Origin: Clostridiaceae bacterium
Lineage (GTDB): Bacteria > Bacillota > Clostridia > Saccharofermentanales > DTU023
Direction: 5' to 3'
NCBI GenBank assembly: GCA_012841015.1
Contig: DUVN01000006.1
Span: 62,001 to 126,000 of the forward strand
Length of the DNA: 64,000 nucleotides
This document shows, piece after piece, positions 8,498 to 17,407 of this stretch. Position numbers and translations under genes: made by a program. Numbering within the stretch: position 1 is the stretch's first letter; each line of letters opens with the position of its first letter. The notes beneath the pieces are model-generated. The model was not told the origin of the DNA and searched no databases. It saw nothing but the letters and a program-made list of their open reading frames with translations.

Positions 8498-9877
8498 TTA
8501 GTTAGCCTGAAGTGAAAGCCCATTCTCGAAAAACTCGCGGTACAAGGCTGAGACAGCGCGTTGTCTTTCGTAATGTCGCATGAGAAACACCATGCTAATC
8601 TCGAAATAGTCCAATATGACCATTTCGACGCTGATCTGTTCCTTTGCCATCGCCGTCATGGCGCGTGCCATGACGCCAACTGTATCGCGAATGCCTTCAC
8701 CTACGAGCATGATGATTGACAGTTGTCGTACGACTGTGACTTGTCGGAGGCCGAGTTCGCGATCAAGTCTTTGGCGTAGTGCGAGTTCGATCTCAAGTGG
8801 CAACTGTTCTTCTCTAATGACAATACTAACGGAATCGATCCCTGTTGGGACGTGATGGACGTTAATGCCTAACTCTGCAAAGATCGTAAGTATCTTGCTT
8901 AGAATGCCGACCTCCTGATTGATCAAGATGCGTCTCAAGTTGACAGAGCAGAAGTTGTCGGCTGCCGCGATGCCTGTGACGATACGATCGATGTGTGTTC
9001 TTTCTTTGATGATACGCGTTCCAGGTGATGACGGTTCATTCGTATTCTTGATGTGAATGGGAATGTCTTTTGTCATAACAGGCTCAAGAGCTTCGTGATG
9101 AATGATGGAAAAACCAATGTACGCAAGTTCACGCATTTCTCGATAACTCATCTCGCCGAGCGGAACGGCATCTGCGATAAATTCAGGGTTAACAGCGAAA
9201 ACGCTATCGCGATCGGTCCAGTTTTCATATAGTCTCGCGTTGACGGCAGCGGCGAGTATGGCACCTGTTATATCTGATCCGCCACGCGAAAACGTGATCG
9301 TCTTACCCTCCGGAGTCACCCCGAAAAAGCCGGGGAAGACGATGATCTCATCTGTCAATGAGAGCGGAGCGAGATTTTCATATGTTTCAGGAAGAATCAC
9401 TGTAGCGCTTGCCTGATACGTGAGTGTCAGTCCCGCTTCACGTGGATCGACGTAGCGTGCGCGATGTCCTAGCATTTGCAGGTAGGCAGCGATGAGTTGC
9501 GCGGACGACACTTCACCCATTGCGACGAGTGCATCGCGTGTCGATCGATTCTGTGGGTCGAGTTGCGAGGCTAAGCGGTTAATGTCCGTTGATAGATCAG
9601 TCGCGATTACATCGGGCAAACCAAGGCCTTTAGCGATGCCGTGAAGTCTATCTTCAATGAGACGGCGATCCTCGATCGCATCACGCCCAGCGTCCGTCTC
9701 TTCAATGATCGATAACAAGATATCGGTTACTTTTCTATCGGGTATAACATTTTTGCGGACTCCCGGAGCAGAGACGACCATAATCTTTCGTTCAGGGTTC
9801 TCCAATACAATGGAGCAAACCTGTTTAATTTGTGAGGCGTCTGAGAGCGATGAGCCGCCAAATTTACAAACGATCAT
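8498..9877 (-). CDS. lysC: Aspartate kinase
   Basis: The enzyme phosphorylates aspartate at the head of lysine, threonine, methionine and diaminopimelate synthesis. The N terminus MIVCKFGGSSL is the kinase signature. FSRGGSDITGA, with the nucleotide- and aspartate-binding residues, lies near 200-210. Two ACT domains follow (about 300-459), including VGEGIRDTVGVMARA. At 459 residues it is a monofunctional enzyme of the long class; there is no homoserine dehydrogenase domain. The ATG follows AAAGGAGAG on the minus strand. It overlaps the end of the YqeG gene by 14 bases, so the two are one operon. I see no lysine riboswitch, and there is no room for one before this gene. Feedback control through the ACT domains is a family expectation. 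Confidence 0.93.
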   Translation of the reverse strand: MIVCKFGGSSLSDASQIKQVCSIVLENPERKIMVVSAPGVRKNVIPDRKVTDILLSIIEETDAGRDAIEDRRLIEDRLHGIAKGLGLPDVIATDLSTDINRLASQLDPQNRSTRDALVAMGEVSSAQLIAAYLQMLGHRARYVDPREAGLTLTYQASATVILPETYENLAPLSLTDEIIVFPGFFGVTPEGKTITFSRGGSDITGAILAAAVNARLYENWTDRDSVFAVNPEFIADAVPLGEMSYREMRELAYIGFSIIHHEALEPVMTKDIPIHIKNTNEPSSPGTRIIKERTHIDRIVTGIAAADNFCSVNLRRILINQEVGILSKILTIFAELGINVHHVPTGIDSVSIVIREEQLPLEIELALRQRLDRELGLRQVTVVRQLSIIMLVGEGIRDTVGVMARAMTAMAKEQISVEMVILDYFEISMVFLMRHYERQRAVSALYREFFENGLSLQAN

Positions 9878-10451
9878 GGCACTCTCCTTTTAAATCATTC
9901 CAATGTGAGCGACCACCTAGCAGGATAAGAAGAGACTCGATCGTCCGCTTGATTCGTACAGTGAATATCTCGCGCGATGATCGTCTCTCTGTGAGGATGA
10001 CAGGGATGCCGGCGCGCCGAGCTGACCACACGTCTGTGAGTAGCTGATCTCCGACCATCAGGGCTTTTTCACAGGGACAATTGCGTTGAACTAGGTCGCG
10101 GCAGATAGTCTTAATGCCAGGCTTTTTTGCGTGTGCGATGAAAGAAATACCGAGCGATGCGGCATAGGTGCGCGCTCGCTCCACGCGTGCGTTGGAGACG
10201 ATCACAGGACAGAGACTGGAATCTTCGATACGATCGATTATCAACTTAGCAAAGGTATCACACGTTTTTGATCCGTGAAAAGCCAACGTATTGTCTATGT
10301 CAATGAGTACAATGCGAAAACCTTTTGCTGCCAGGGCTTCGAAATCGATTTTATCAGGAGAGGAAACGATGCAATCAGGGAAAAAGCGAGCCCTAACCCA
10401 TCCTGATAGTGTTCGACTCTTTTTGATGTTCTTTCGATTCATAATTGTCAT
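9864..10451 (-). CDS. yqeG: YqeG-family HAD phosphatase
   Basis: This HAD superfamily (IIIA) protein is of the YqeG type common in Bacillota. The nucleophile motif is DIDNTLA (about residues 51-57), the second motif is in VIVSNA, and the third is GDQLLTDV (about 138-145). Its length (195) is slightly above the usual 170, from an N-terminal extension. The ATG at 10451 has GAGG eight bases upstream; ATG 10442 is an alternative. Homologues are described as phosphatidylglycerophosphate phosphatases in some organisms, but the substrate here is not shown. It overlaps the downstream aspartate kinase by 14 bases. Confidence 0.85.
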   Translation of the reverse strand: MTIMNRKNIKKSRTLSGWVRARFFPDCIVSSPDKIDFEALAAKGFRIVLIDIDNTLAFHGSKTCDTFAKLIIDRIEDSSLCPVIVSNARVERARTYAASLGISFIAHAKKPGIKTICRDLVQRNCPCEKALMVGDQLLTDVWSARRAGIPVILTERRSSREIFTVRIKRTIESLLILLGGRSHWNDLKGECHDRL

Positions 10452-10592
10452 TGCCTATGCCTCTACTATTTGTTTGGATCAGCGCGTTTTTCTCTTTCTT
10501 TGCCAGCACATACATACTTTACCATTCGCCGAATAACATAACACAAGAGTCTCAAATACTATACTCCTGATCTCGATGGTCAATCTTCACAG

Positions 10593-10621
10593 TTGCTCAC
10601 ACACGCTCTTTCCCGTAAAAT
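10593..10621 (+). promoter_or_regulatory. Candidate promoter of the efp operon
   Basis: TTGCTC (10593-10598) and TAAAAT (10616-10621) are 17 bases apart, in the divergent gap between yqeG and efp. The -10 is good and the -35 weak. Transcription would begin about 40 bases before the efp start. Confidence 0.4.
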
Positions 10622-10666
10622 AGCGATAATATCGTGCGCAAAGAGTACAGAACATTGGAGGTATAT

Positions 10667-11224
10667 ATGATAAGTGCGGGAGATTTTCGCAATGGGACAA
10701 CTTTTGTTATGGACGGTCAGCCTTGTCAAGTTGTCGAGTTTCAACATGTGAAACCTGGAAAGGGCTCTGCTTTCGTCCGTGTTAAATACAAAAATCTGCA
10801 AACGGGAAGCGTTGTTCAATCGAGCTTCAACCCTTCAGATAAGTACCCGCTCGCGTCTTTGAGTATCCGGGATATGTCGTACATCTACGCTGACGGTGAG
10901 CTATACTATTTTATGGATATGGAGACGTATGACCAGATCCCGATCAACAAAGACAGATTGGAGCACACTCTGTCTTTTTTGAAGGAGGGTATGACAGTCC
11001 GTATTCAGTCATGGGAGAGTGAGATCCTGAGCGTTGAGCTTCCCAACATTGTTGAGCTTGAGATTGTGGACTGTGAGCCTGCCGTTCGCGGTGATACGGC
11101 GCAGAGTGCGACAAAGAATGCGACGCTTGAAACAGGTGCTGTCATCCGAGTTCCGCTTTTTATCAGCCAAAACGAGGTGGTGAGAATTGATACGCGCACG
11201 GGAGAATATCTGGAGCGTGCATGA
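10667..11224 (+). CDS. efp: Translation elongation factor P
   Basis: EF-P relieves ribosomes stalled at polyproline stretches. All three beta-barrel domains are present in 185 residues. The domain I loop KPGKGSAFVR carries the Lys usually modified or placed at the peptidyl-transferase centre, and the end matches the family (RIDTRTGEYLERA). An in-frame ATG at 10634 exists, but GGAGG at 10658-10662 and the family N terminus (MISAGDFRNGT) fix the start at 10667. No modification enzyme gene is seen nearby. The stop codon overlaps the next start by four bases. Confidence 0.96.
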   Translation: MISAGDFRNGTTFVMDGQPCQVVEFQHVKPGKGSAFVRVKYKNLQTGSVVQSSFNPSDKYPLASLSIRDMSYIYADGELYYFMDMETYDQIPINKDRLEHTLSFLKEGMTVRIQSWESEILSVELPNIVELEIVDCEPAVRGDTAQSATKNATLETGAVIRVPLFISQNEVVRIDTRTGEYLERA

Positions 11225-11646
11225 TGTTGGAGGGTGATGGCCGCCAGTTTTCGATTAAAGGTGAACGGACGATGTCGCAGGGCTTCATCGCCCAATATGC
11301 GGCGGAAGCGGCTCTCCATACGGAGGGCGTGAGTGCACTGAATAAAGGCGCCATCACGACACTTAAGGAGGCGATCGGCCTAGAGCATGAGGGACAGGGT
11401 GTTCGTGTCTCTTTTCGCGGAGAAGCCTCTGACGATGTGATCATCACGGTGTATCTCGACGTCCTGTTTGGATACGTGATGCCGGAAGTGGCATGGTCTG
11501 TACAGGAACGCGTCAAACGAGATGTTGAGAGGTATACAGGCCTCAACGTTGACGCAGTCAATGTGCATGTTATGCGCGTCGTCGAAAGCGAAGACACCGG
11601 TAAAATCAAACTGGACAAACTATTTGATCCGGAGGACTATCTATGA
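11221..11646 (+). CDS. Asp23/Gls24 family envelope stress protein
   Basis: This 141-residue protein has the Asp23 pattern: YAAEAALHTEGV near residue 24, a central beta region ending in VYLDVLFGYVMPEVAWSVQERVK, and RYTGLNVDAVNVHVMRV at the end. Asp23 proteins coat the inner face of the membrane through the anchor AmaP, which is encoded next with a four-base overlap. The efp-asp23-amaP-DUF2273-nusB order is common in Clostridia. The protein has no membrane span of its own. Cell-envelope stress protection is known for the family, but regulation is not visible here. Confidence 0.88.
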   Translation: MMLEGDGRQFSIKGERTMSQGFIAQYAAEAALHTEGVSALNKGAITTLKEAIGLEHEGQGVRVSFRGEASDDVIITVYLDVLFGYVMPEVAWSVQERVKRDVERYTGLNVDAVNVHVMRVVESEDTGKIKLDKLFDPEDYL

Positions 11647-12194
11647 ATCGATGGGTTCGCTTTATCTTGATCGTGTTTTCTTTAACGTTGGCTGTGGTGT
11701 TTCTCGTCACGGTTCTGATGATGGCGAGTAAAGATATTTTGTCGGGTATTGTCTCGATGATCGTCAACATTGCGCAGAGACAGTCGAACAGAACAGTTGC
11801 GCTCGTGATAGGTTTGCTGGGCTTTCTCATCGCTACTTTTACGCTGATTGTTGCTGTTATGTCGGGAAGGCTTCGCAAGACGCGTATCCGTTCTAATGAA
11901 ATTGGTCATATTGAGATCGGTGTTGAGGCGATCGAGAACATCGCACTGAATGCTGCGAAGATTTCGCAATCTGGTGTTAAAATGGCCAAAGCACACGTTT
12001 CACCGAGTAAAGGCGGAGCACTGTCCATCAAATTAGTAGTCCAAGCATTTCCTGATGTGGAGATACCGATGATGATGGCTCGCGTTCAGGAGCGTGTCAA
12101 AAAAGATATTGAGAAATATACAGGTATCGAAGTTGGTGATGTCCAAATTCGTGTGAGTAAGGTCGAAGCGATATCGCCGCGTGTGGAGCGATGA
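11643..12194 (+). CDS. amaP: Alkaline shock response membrane anchor protein AmaP
   Basis: Two hydrophobic helices (about 5-27 and 52-75) form a hairpin, followed by an Asp23-like cytoplasmic domain that closely parallels the preceding protein: VQERVKKDIEKYTGIEVGDV aligns with its C-terminal segment. AmaP recruits Asp23 to the membrane. The architecture, 183-residue length and position between Asp23 and a DUF2273 gene agree with the family. It overlaps the upstream stop by four bases. Confidence 0.85.
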   Translation: MNRWVRFILIVFSLTLAVVFLVTVLMMASKDILSGIVSMIVNIAQRQSNRTVALVIGLLGFLIATFTLIVAVMSGRLRKTRIRSNEIGHIEIGVEAIENIALNAAKISQSGVKMAKAHVSPSKGGALSIKLVVQAFPDVEIPMMMARVQERVKKDIEKYTGIEVGDVQIRVSKVEAISPRVER

Positions 12195-12200
12195 TGTTCT

Positions 12201-12446
12201 ATGTATAAGCACGATCCACAACGCCGACAGGCGCGCGACGAACGATATCGGCTTTCACCTGGTCTGATCGGTTTTTTGGTCGGTTTTGTTATTGCTTTGT
12301 TGTGGGTCTTATTCGGGTTTTGGAGATTGCTTTTTATTCTCGCTTTGTCTGGAGCAGGTTACTATATCGGCGTTCGTTATTTTCGCGATCGTGATGCCTT
12401 CAAGAAGTTGATTGACAAGATATTTCCACCCGGCATGTTTCGCTAG
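12201..12446 (+). CDS. DUF2273 small membrane protein
   Basis: The 81-residue protein has a basic, Arg-rich N terminus, two closely spaced membrane spans (about 22-40 and 43-60, separated by a short turn at the Trp/Phe-rich LLWVLFGFWRLL), and a basic tail. This matches DUF2273, which accompanies Asp23 and AmaP in Clostridia and probably takes part in the same membrane-associated envelope-stress assembly. Six bases separate it from amaP; GGAG lies about 12 bases before ATG. Confidence 0.75.
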   Translation: MYKHDPQRRQARDERYRLSPGLIGFLVGFVIALLWVLFGFWRLLFILALSGAGYYIGVRYFRDRDAFKKLIDKIFPPGMFR

Positions 12447-12461
12447 TAGGGAACGGTTTGC

Positions 12462-12944
12462 ATGAGCCGACACAGTGCACGCGAAAAATCTGTCATGCTC
12501 CTCTATCAGTTGGATGTTCGAGAGGGGTCGATCGAGAAGATAAAAGAGATATTTCTCTCACAATATCCTATCGAGAATGAGAGCGATCGAAAGTACTTTG
12601 ATTTTCTTGTTGGCGGTGTCATCGAGAACAGGGAAACACTCGACGACATCATCGCCAAGTACCTCCGCGGATGGACACTAGATCGACAGTCGCTTCTCGA
12701 TCTAGCCATACTCAGAGTTGCAATCCTAGAACTCCTATTCGATACGAGAGTGCCTGTTGAGATTGCCATTTCCGAGGCTGTCATTTTGGCAAATCGATAC
12801 GGCGATGACAACTCTCGGCCGTTCATCAATGCTGTTTTAGGAAATATTGAAAAAAATGAGCATCTACGTATCGAGGTTTGTGACGATGCTCTACAAGAGC
12901 TTGGCGATCGCTCAGCGCGACCAGACGATGATGAGGATTTGTAA
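12462..12944 (+). CDS. nusB: Transcription antitermination factor NusB
   Basis: NusB binds boxA RNA with S10 to suppress termination in rRNA operons. The all-helical family pattern is seen: REKSVMLLYQLDV at the start, DRQSLLDLAILRVAILELLF in the middle, and AISEAVILANRYGDDNSRPFINAVLGNI near the end, in 160 residues. An acidic tail (RPDDDEDL) is slightly longer than usual. The stop overlaps the xseA start by one base (TAATG). Confidence 0.93.
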   Translation: MSRHSAREKSVMLLYQLDVREGSIEKIKEIFLSQYPIENESDRKYFDFLVGGVIENRETLDDIIAKYLRGWTLDRQSLLDLAILRVAILELLFDTRVPVEIAISEAVILANRYGDDNSRPFINAVLGNIEKNEHLRIEVCDDALQELGDRSARPDDDEDL

Positions 12945-14221
12945 TGGATGGTGTGCTATCGGTGACGGAGCTCAATAGGGCAGTCAATGAGACGTTGATG
13001 CGGGATCCCGTGTTGGGAAAGGTTCAAGTTAGAGGAGAAATTTCAGGGCTGAAAAAATATCCCTCAGGACACACGTACTTCACCTTGAAAGACAGTGAGG
13101 CAGCCGTCTCTTGTGTGTTATTCAGGGGAACTGCTCAGAGCGTTCGCATTTCGCTTTCTGATGGTATGAGTGTCGTTCTGTTCGCTCGTCCTAATCTTTA
13201 CGACAAGACAGGTAGATTTCAGCTGATTGTCAGTGGTGCTCGCGAAGAGGGGATTGGTGATCTTTTTACGCGCTTCCTCAAGCTTAAAGAAAAGCTCGAA
13301 CGTGAGGGATTGTTTGAGACGAGCAGGAAAAAGCCGATCCCGACGATGCCCAAGCGTATCGTTGCTGTAACGTCAAGTGTAGGCGCTGTCATTCGCGATA
13401 TCATCCATGTTATAAGACGGCGTTTCCCTGGTTTGAGCTTGACGTTGATACCGGTCGCCGTCCAAGGCAGCGGCGCTGAGAATGAGATTGCGGCGGCAAT
13501 TGCTACTGCTAATCGGTTGCATCTGGGCGATGTCATCATAGTGGGAAGAGGCGGCGGCTCACAAGAAGATTTGCAGCCGTTTAATGAAGAGGTAACAGCT
13601 AGGGCAATTGCAGCCTCCAAAATACCGGTTATTTCTGCCGTTGGCCATGAGACAGACTATACAATTGCCGATTTTGTCGCTGATCTTCGTGCACCGACAC
13701 CGTCTGCAGCAGCTGAGCTCGTCGCACCATTGAAGGATGCGCTCTACGAAAGGCTTGAACAGCTGTCGTCTTCTTTAGAGCAGGCGTGTGCAAATCGCCT
13801 TGAGGTGTCTTCTAGGCATCTTGCTTACTTAGCAGCTCGTCCCGTTCTTATCAATCCGACCGCCATCGTCGAGCGGCACGAGTCGAGACTCGCCCTTCAT
13901 CGACAGCGCCTCGTAAGTGCGTTTCCGAAGAGAATGGCAGATACGGAAAGTCGCTATGAGCGATTAGATGAGAAACTTCACGCTGCAATAGAGCGAGTGA
14001 GGATAGACCGTTATTCGCAACTTGAAACATTGGCGAAGGCACTTGAGGCGCTCTCACCGCTCTCCGTGCTCACACGAGGGTATTCTGTCGTCAAACGCGC
14101 CTCGGGCGCTATGGTGATGTCTGCTGTTTCGTTGGAAAAAGACGACAAAATTGATATCGTATTTGCCGATGGGGAAGTAGGCGCGTTGATTACACATTCA
14201 ATAGGCGACCTGAGTGATTGA
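12944..14221 (+). CDS. xseA: Exodeoxyribonuclease VII large subunit
   Basis: XseA is the catalytic subunit of the single-strand exonuclease used in repair. The N-terminal OB fold (about 1-100) holds VRGEISGLKKYPSGHTYFTLKD. The nuclease core has the characteristic VGRGGGSQEDLQPFNEE (about 202-218) and ISAVGHETDYTIADFVADLRAPTPSAAAE. A coiled-coil region (about 260-370) follows, which binds the small subunits. At 425 residues the length is normal. The small subunit gene lies 77 bases downstream, across a short hairpin. Confidence 0.95.
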   Translation: MDGVLSVTELNRAVNETLMRDPVLGKVQVRGEISGLKKYPSGHTYFTLKDSEAAVSCVLFRGTAQSVRISLSDGMSVVLFARPNLYDKTGRFQLIVSGAREEGIGDLFTRFLKLKEKLEREGLFETSRKKPIPTMPKRIVAVTSSVGAVIRDIIHVIRRRFPGLSLTLIPVAVQGSGAENEIAAAIATANRLHLGDVIIVGRGGGSQEDLQPFNEEVTARAIAASKIPVISAVGHETDYTIADFVADLRAPTPSAAAELVAPLKDALYERLEQLSSSLEQACANRLEVSSRHLAYLAARPVLINPTAIVERHESRLALHRQRLVSAFPKRMADTESRYERLDEKLHAAIERVRIDRYSQLETLAKALEALSPLSVLTRGYSVVKRASGAMVMSAVSLEKDDKIDIVFADGEVGALITHSIGDLSD

Positions 14222-14259
14222 AAAGCTCATGGATCACGTTACGGTTATGCTAATGGCAA

Positions 14260-14276
14260 TAGCGTGTACCACGCTA
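14260..14276. other. Short inverted repeat between xseA and xseB
   Basis: TAGCGTG and CACGCTA flank a three-base loop, 22 bases before the xseB start. There is no T-run, so it is not a classic terminator; it could stabilise or separate the two parts of the transcript. Confidence 0.35.
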
Positions 14277-14298
14277 AAGAATTGAGAAAGAGGAGAAC

Positions 14299-14535
14299 AT
14301 GACTGGCTGCTATATACTTCCTGATAATATGACATATGAAGATGCCATTAAGAGACTAGAGGAGATCGTCACGATGCTTGAGCGCGGCGAGGGCTCCCTT
14401 GACCGGTCGATGGATTTGTTTCGTGAGGGCATCGCACTGTCGACTTTTTGTGCTGACAAATTGAATTCAATGCGAGAAGAGATGCTTATCCTTGTCGACC
14501 AGACGGGTAGAACAGAGCCTTTTGACGATGAATAA
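14299..14535 (+). CDS. xseB: Exodeoxyribonuclease VII small subunit
   Basis: The 78-residue protein has the family core TYEDAIKRLEEIVTMLERGE followed by SLDRSMDLFREGIAL, a helical hairpin that packs on the XseA coiled coil. GAGGAG lies just upstream of ATG. The last eight bases overlap the start of ispA. Confidence 0.92.
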   Translation: MTGCYILPDNMTYEDAIKRLEEIVTMLERGEGSLDRSMDLFREGIALSTFCADKLNSMREEMLILVDQTGRTEPFDDE

Positions 14536-15454
14536 CGACAATATAAATAGATATGAAATGCAATTTGAGCGCGATAGAGTACACGTGGAGGCAGTGTTAG
14601 ACAAGTGTCTCACACCGCCTCACGGACATCAGGAAAGCTCAGTCTGGCAGGCGGCGCGATACAGTGTGCTAGGTGGCGGGAAACGGGTTCGCCCGATTCT
14701 ATTCCTCATGACCTTCCGCATGTTTCATCGCGACGTGCCTGAATATGTTTATCGATTTGCCGCGGCAATCGAGATGATTCACTCATATTCGCTTATTCAC
14801 GACGATTTGCCAGCAATGGACAACGATGATTTTCGGCGCGGACAGCCATCATGCCACAAGGTTTACGGTGAGGGGGTCGCGATTATCGCTGGTGACCTTC
14901 TTCTCAATCTCGCCTATGAGACGATGCTCGACGCCTCTGATCCAGCATTCTCAGAGGCTTGCCGATGTGCGATGAAGACCATCGCGCAAGCGTCAGGCGG
15001 TCGCGGGATGGTGCTCGGTCAGGCGCTCGATCTCTCTTTGGAGAACGCCTGCTTTTCAGCTGTGACAATTGAAGACGTAGAGGCGATGGCAAAGATGAAG
15101 ACGAGCGCTTTAATCGCTGCCGCCATAGAAGCGGCAGGCCATCTTTCTGGTGCCTCAGAGAAGGAACTGTTCGATCTTCGTTTGGCGGGACAGCACCTTG
15201 GTCTTGCATTTCAGATCAGAGATGATATTCTTGATGGAATTGAGCTGAGTGATCAATTCGGAAAAACAAGGCATAAAGACGAGCGCGACGGCAAAAAGAC
15301 TTTCGTAACGGTCGCCGGACAAAAGGAAGCGATTTCTTTATTGTCATTCCATACAGAAGCCGCAAAAAATACATTCTTACGTCTTCAGCGACGTGGCAGA
15401 CACGTTGACGGCCTGATGGAGCTGACACGCCGTCTGAAGGAAAGGACATACTAG
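14528..15454 (+). CDS. ispA: Polyprenyl synthetase (farnesyl diphosphate synthase type)
   Basis: The enzyme condenses isopentenyl diphosphate with allylic diphosphates. The first Asp-rich motif is in HDDLPAMDNDDFRRG (about 96-110) and the second is QIRDDILDG (about 230-238). GGGKRVRP gives the substrate-binding Lys/Arg. The frame extends upstream to 14492, but ATG 14528 overlaps the xseB stop by eight bases and gives a normal 308-residue protein, so I choose it. The gene is followed three bases later by dxs, uniting supply and use of isoprenoid precursors. Confidence 0.92.
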   Translation: MNNDNINRYEMQFERDRVHVEAVLDKCLTPPHGHQESSVWQAARYSVLGGGKRVRPILFLMTFRMFHRDVPEYVYRFAAAIEMIHSYSLIHDDLPAMDNDDFRRGQPSCHKVYGEGVAIIAGDLLLNLAYETMLDASDPAFSEACRCAMKTIAQASGGRGMVLGQALDLSLENACFSAVTIEDVEAMAKMKTSALIAAAIEAAGHLSGASEKELFDLRLAGQHLGLAFQIRDDILDGIELSDQFGKTRHKDERDGKKTFVTVAGQKEAISLLSFHTEAAKNTFLRLQRRGRHVDGLMELTRRLKERTY

Positions 15455-15456
15455 AC

Positions 15457-17376
15457 TTGAACGAACCCACGTTACTCTCTTCAATAGACGGATCTTCAGC
15501 GATAAGCCAGTTATCGTTCGATGAAAAGGAACGGCTAGCACAGGAAGTGCGTGACATCATCATAGAGACGGTTGCTACCAATGGAGGCCATCTCGCACCG
15601 AACCTCGGTGTCGTTGAATTGACGATTGCCATGCTATCAACGTTAAATCCACCTGAAGATTCTGTCATCTTCGATGTGGGACATCAGTGCTATGCTTGGA
15701 AAATTCTCACTGATCGACGGGAACGGTTTTCGACTTTACGCCGTAAGGGCGGTTTATCAGGTTTCCCGAAGCGTGAGGAAAGCCCTTACGATGCTTTCAA
15801 TACAGGGCACAGTAGTACCTCTGTTTCTGCGGCGCTCGGTCTGGCGCGAGCCAAACGGTCGAAGGGTGATAAAAGCCGTACTGTCGCTGTAATTGGAGAT
15901 GGATCTATCGGTGGAGGTATGGCGTTTGAGGCGTTGTCAGATGCAGGTCAGTCCGGCGAGAATCTTCTCGTGATATTAAATGATAACCAGATGTGCATCG
16001 ACCATGTTGTTGGTGGGTTGGCGCGTCATCTTGAGCAGTTACGCACGTCACTGCGCTATATCAGGATGAAGACGAGATGGGAGCAGCGGCTCGATCGCCT
16101 TCCCCTCGTTGGTAAACCGATGATACGCCTTCTTGCATCGATTAAGAGAAATTTCCGTTTGTGGCGACGAGAGCGAGGTGCTATCTTTGAGCGGTTAGGC
16201 TTTCGTTACTACGGTCCTGTCGATGGCCACGATCTTAGGGATCTAGAGCGTCATCTGCATGCCCTGAGGTTTATCCGAGGCCCTGTTCTTTTGCACGTTG
16301 TAACGCTCAAAGGGAAGGGGTATACATTCGCGGAAGCTGATCCTGCAGATTACCACGGTGTGGCTCCGTTCGATTTGCTCAACGGCAAATCGTCATCAAG
16401 CGGAGAACTGAAAACTTTTTCCCGTGTTTTTGGTGAGACGATGATTGAACTGGCTGAGAATGATCGAAATGTCGTCGCTATCACGGCGGCTATGATGCAG
16501 GGTACAGGGCTATTGCCGTTCGCTGAGAGATTCCCTGAGCGCCTGTTTGACGTCGGAATCGCAGAACAACATGCCGTGACGATGGCGGCCGGCATGGCGG
16601 CCGGTGGTTTGAGACCATATGTAGCGATTTACAGCACGTTTATGCAGCGCGCTATCGATCAGCTTATTCACGACGTCTGTCTTCAGAACTTACCAGTTGT
16701 CTTTGCGCTTGATCGAGCGGGATGTGTGGGTGGAGACGGCGAAACACATCAGGGGATTTACGATCTCGCCATGACGTTGTCATTTCCGAATTTGACTGTG
16801 TTTGCTCCAGCTACGGCGTCCGATTTGAGAGCGATACTCCTTCTTTCGCACAACCATGACGGCCCTGTTCTAATACGCTATCCTCACGATGTTGCCGAGG
16901 CGCGCTGTTTCCTGCCTGAGGATTTGGACAAGGAGAAGGATGATATAAGCCGTCTCTGCTCTCTTCGCAGAATAAGAGCAGGCTCTGATTTAACTGTCAT
17001 TGCGTTAGGATCAGCCCTCCAAGAAGCCGAAAAAGCCGTCGAAGTTATCACGAATAAGAACAATAATATATCAATCGACCTCTTTTCCTGTATTGCCGCA
17101 GTTCCCTTTGAATATCACATTATGTTAGAATCTATACAGAGGACGGGAAGATTGTTTATTGTCGAGGATGGTTGTGAATTGGGCGGTTTTGGTTCAATAG
17201 TCGTTTCTGAGGCGGTACGAACTTCTCAAAATGTATTAGTCGACTTTGCTGGAGTCCGTAACAGGATTGTTGGGCAGGCGACTAGGGCGGAACTTCGTCA
17301 AGATGAGAAGCTTGACGCCGTGGGACTTGTAGAGCGTATGACTCGTCTCATTGAGAAATCGCCAAATTCGGGATAG
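15457..17376 (+). CDS. dxs: 1-deoxy-D-xylulose-5-phosphate synthase
   Basis: DXS makes the first intermediate of the MEP pathway from pyruvate and glyceraldehyde 3-phosphate using thiamine diphosphate. Visible motifs are FDVGHQCYAWKILT (about 70), the TPP motif starting GDGSIGGGMAFEAL (about 148) and ending ILNDNQM, the catalytic GIAEQHAVTMAAGMA, and DRAGCVGGDGETHQG. At 639 residues it is full length. The start is TTG with AAGGA upstream, two bases after the ispA stop. In many Bacillota tlyA lies between dxs and nadK; here nadK follows directly. Confidence 0.95.
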   Translation: MNEPTLLSSIDGSSAISQLSFDEKERLAQEVRDIIIETVATNGGHLAPNLGVVELTIAMLSTLNPPEDSVIFDVGHQCYAWKILTDRRERFSTLRRKGGLSGFPKREESPYDAFNTGHSSTSVSAALGLARAKRSKGDKSRTVAVIGDGSIGGGMAFEALSDAGQSGENLLVILNDNQMCIDHVVGGLARHLEQLRTSLRYIRMKTRWEQRLDRLPLVGKPMIRLLASIKRNFRLWRRERGAIFERLGFRYYGPVDGHDLRDLERHLHALRFIRGPVLLHVVTLKGKGYTFAEADPADYHGVAPFDLLNGKSSSSGELKTFSRVFGETMIELAENDRNVVAITAAMMQGTGLLPFAERFPERLFDVGIAEQHAVTMAAGMAAGGLRPYVAIYSTFMQRAIDQLIHDVCLQNLPVVFALDRAGCVGGDGETHQGIYDLAMTLSFPNLTVFAPATASDLRAILLLSHNHDGPVLIRYPHDVAEARCFLPEDLDKEKDDISRLCSLRRIRAGSDLTVIALGSALQEAEKAVEVITNKNNNISIDLFSCIAAVPFEYHIMLESIQRTGRLFIVEDGCELGGFGSIVVSEAVRTSQNVLVDFAGVRNRIVGQATRAELRQDEKLDAVGLVERMTRLIEKSPNSG

Positions 17377-17407
17377 TTGCCGCGTCCCGACTTGAAAGGT
17401 TGTAATC

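Noticed and set aside
8498..9877. Lysine riboswitch or T-box before aspartate kinase
   Set aside because: The gene overlaps yqeG by 14 bases, leaving no leader, and the yqeG upstream region shows no such motif.
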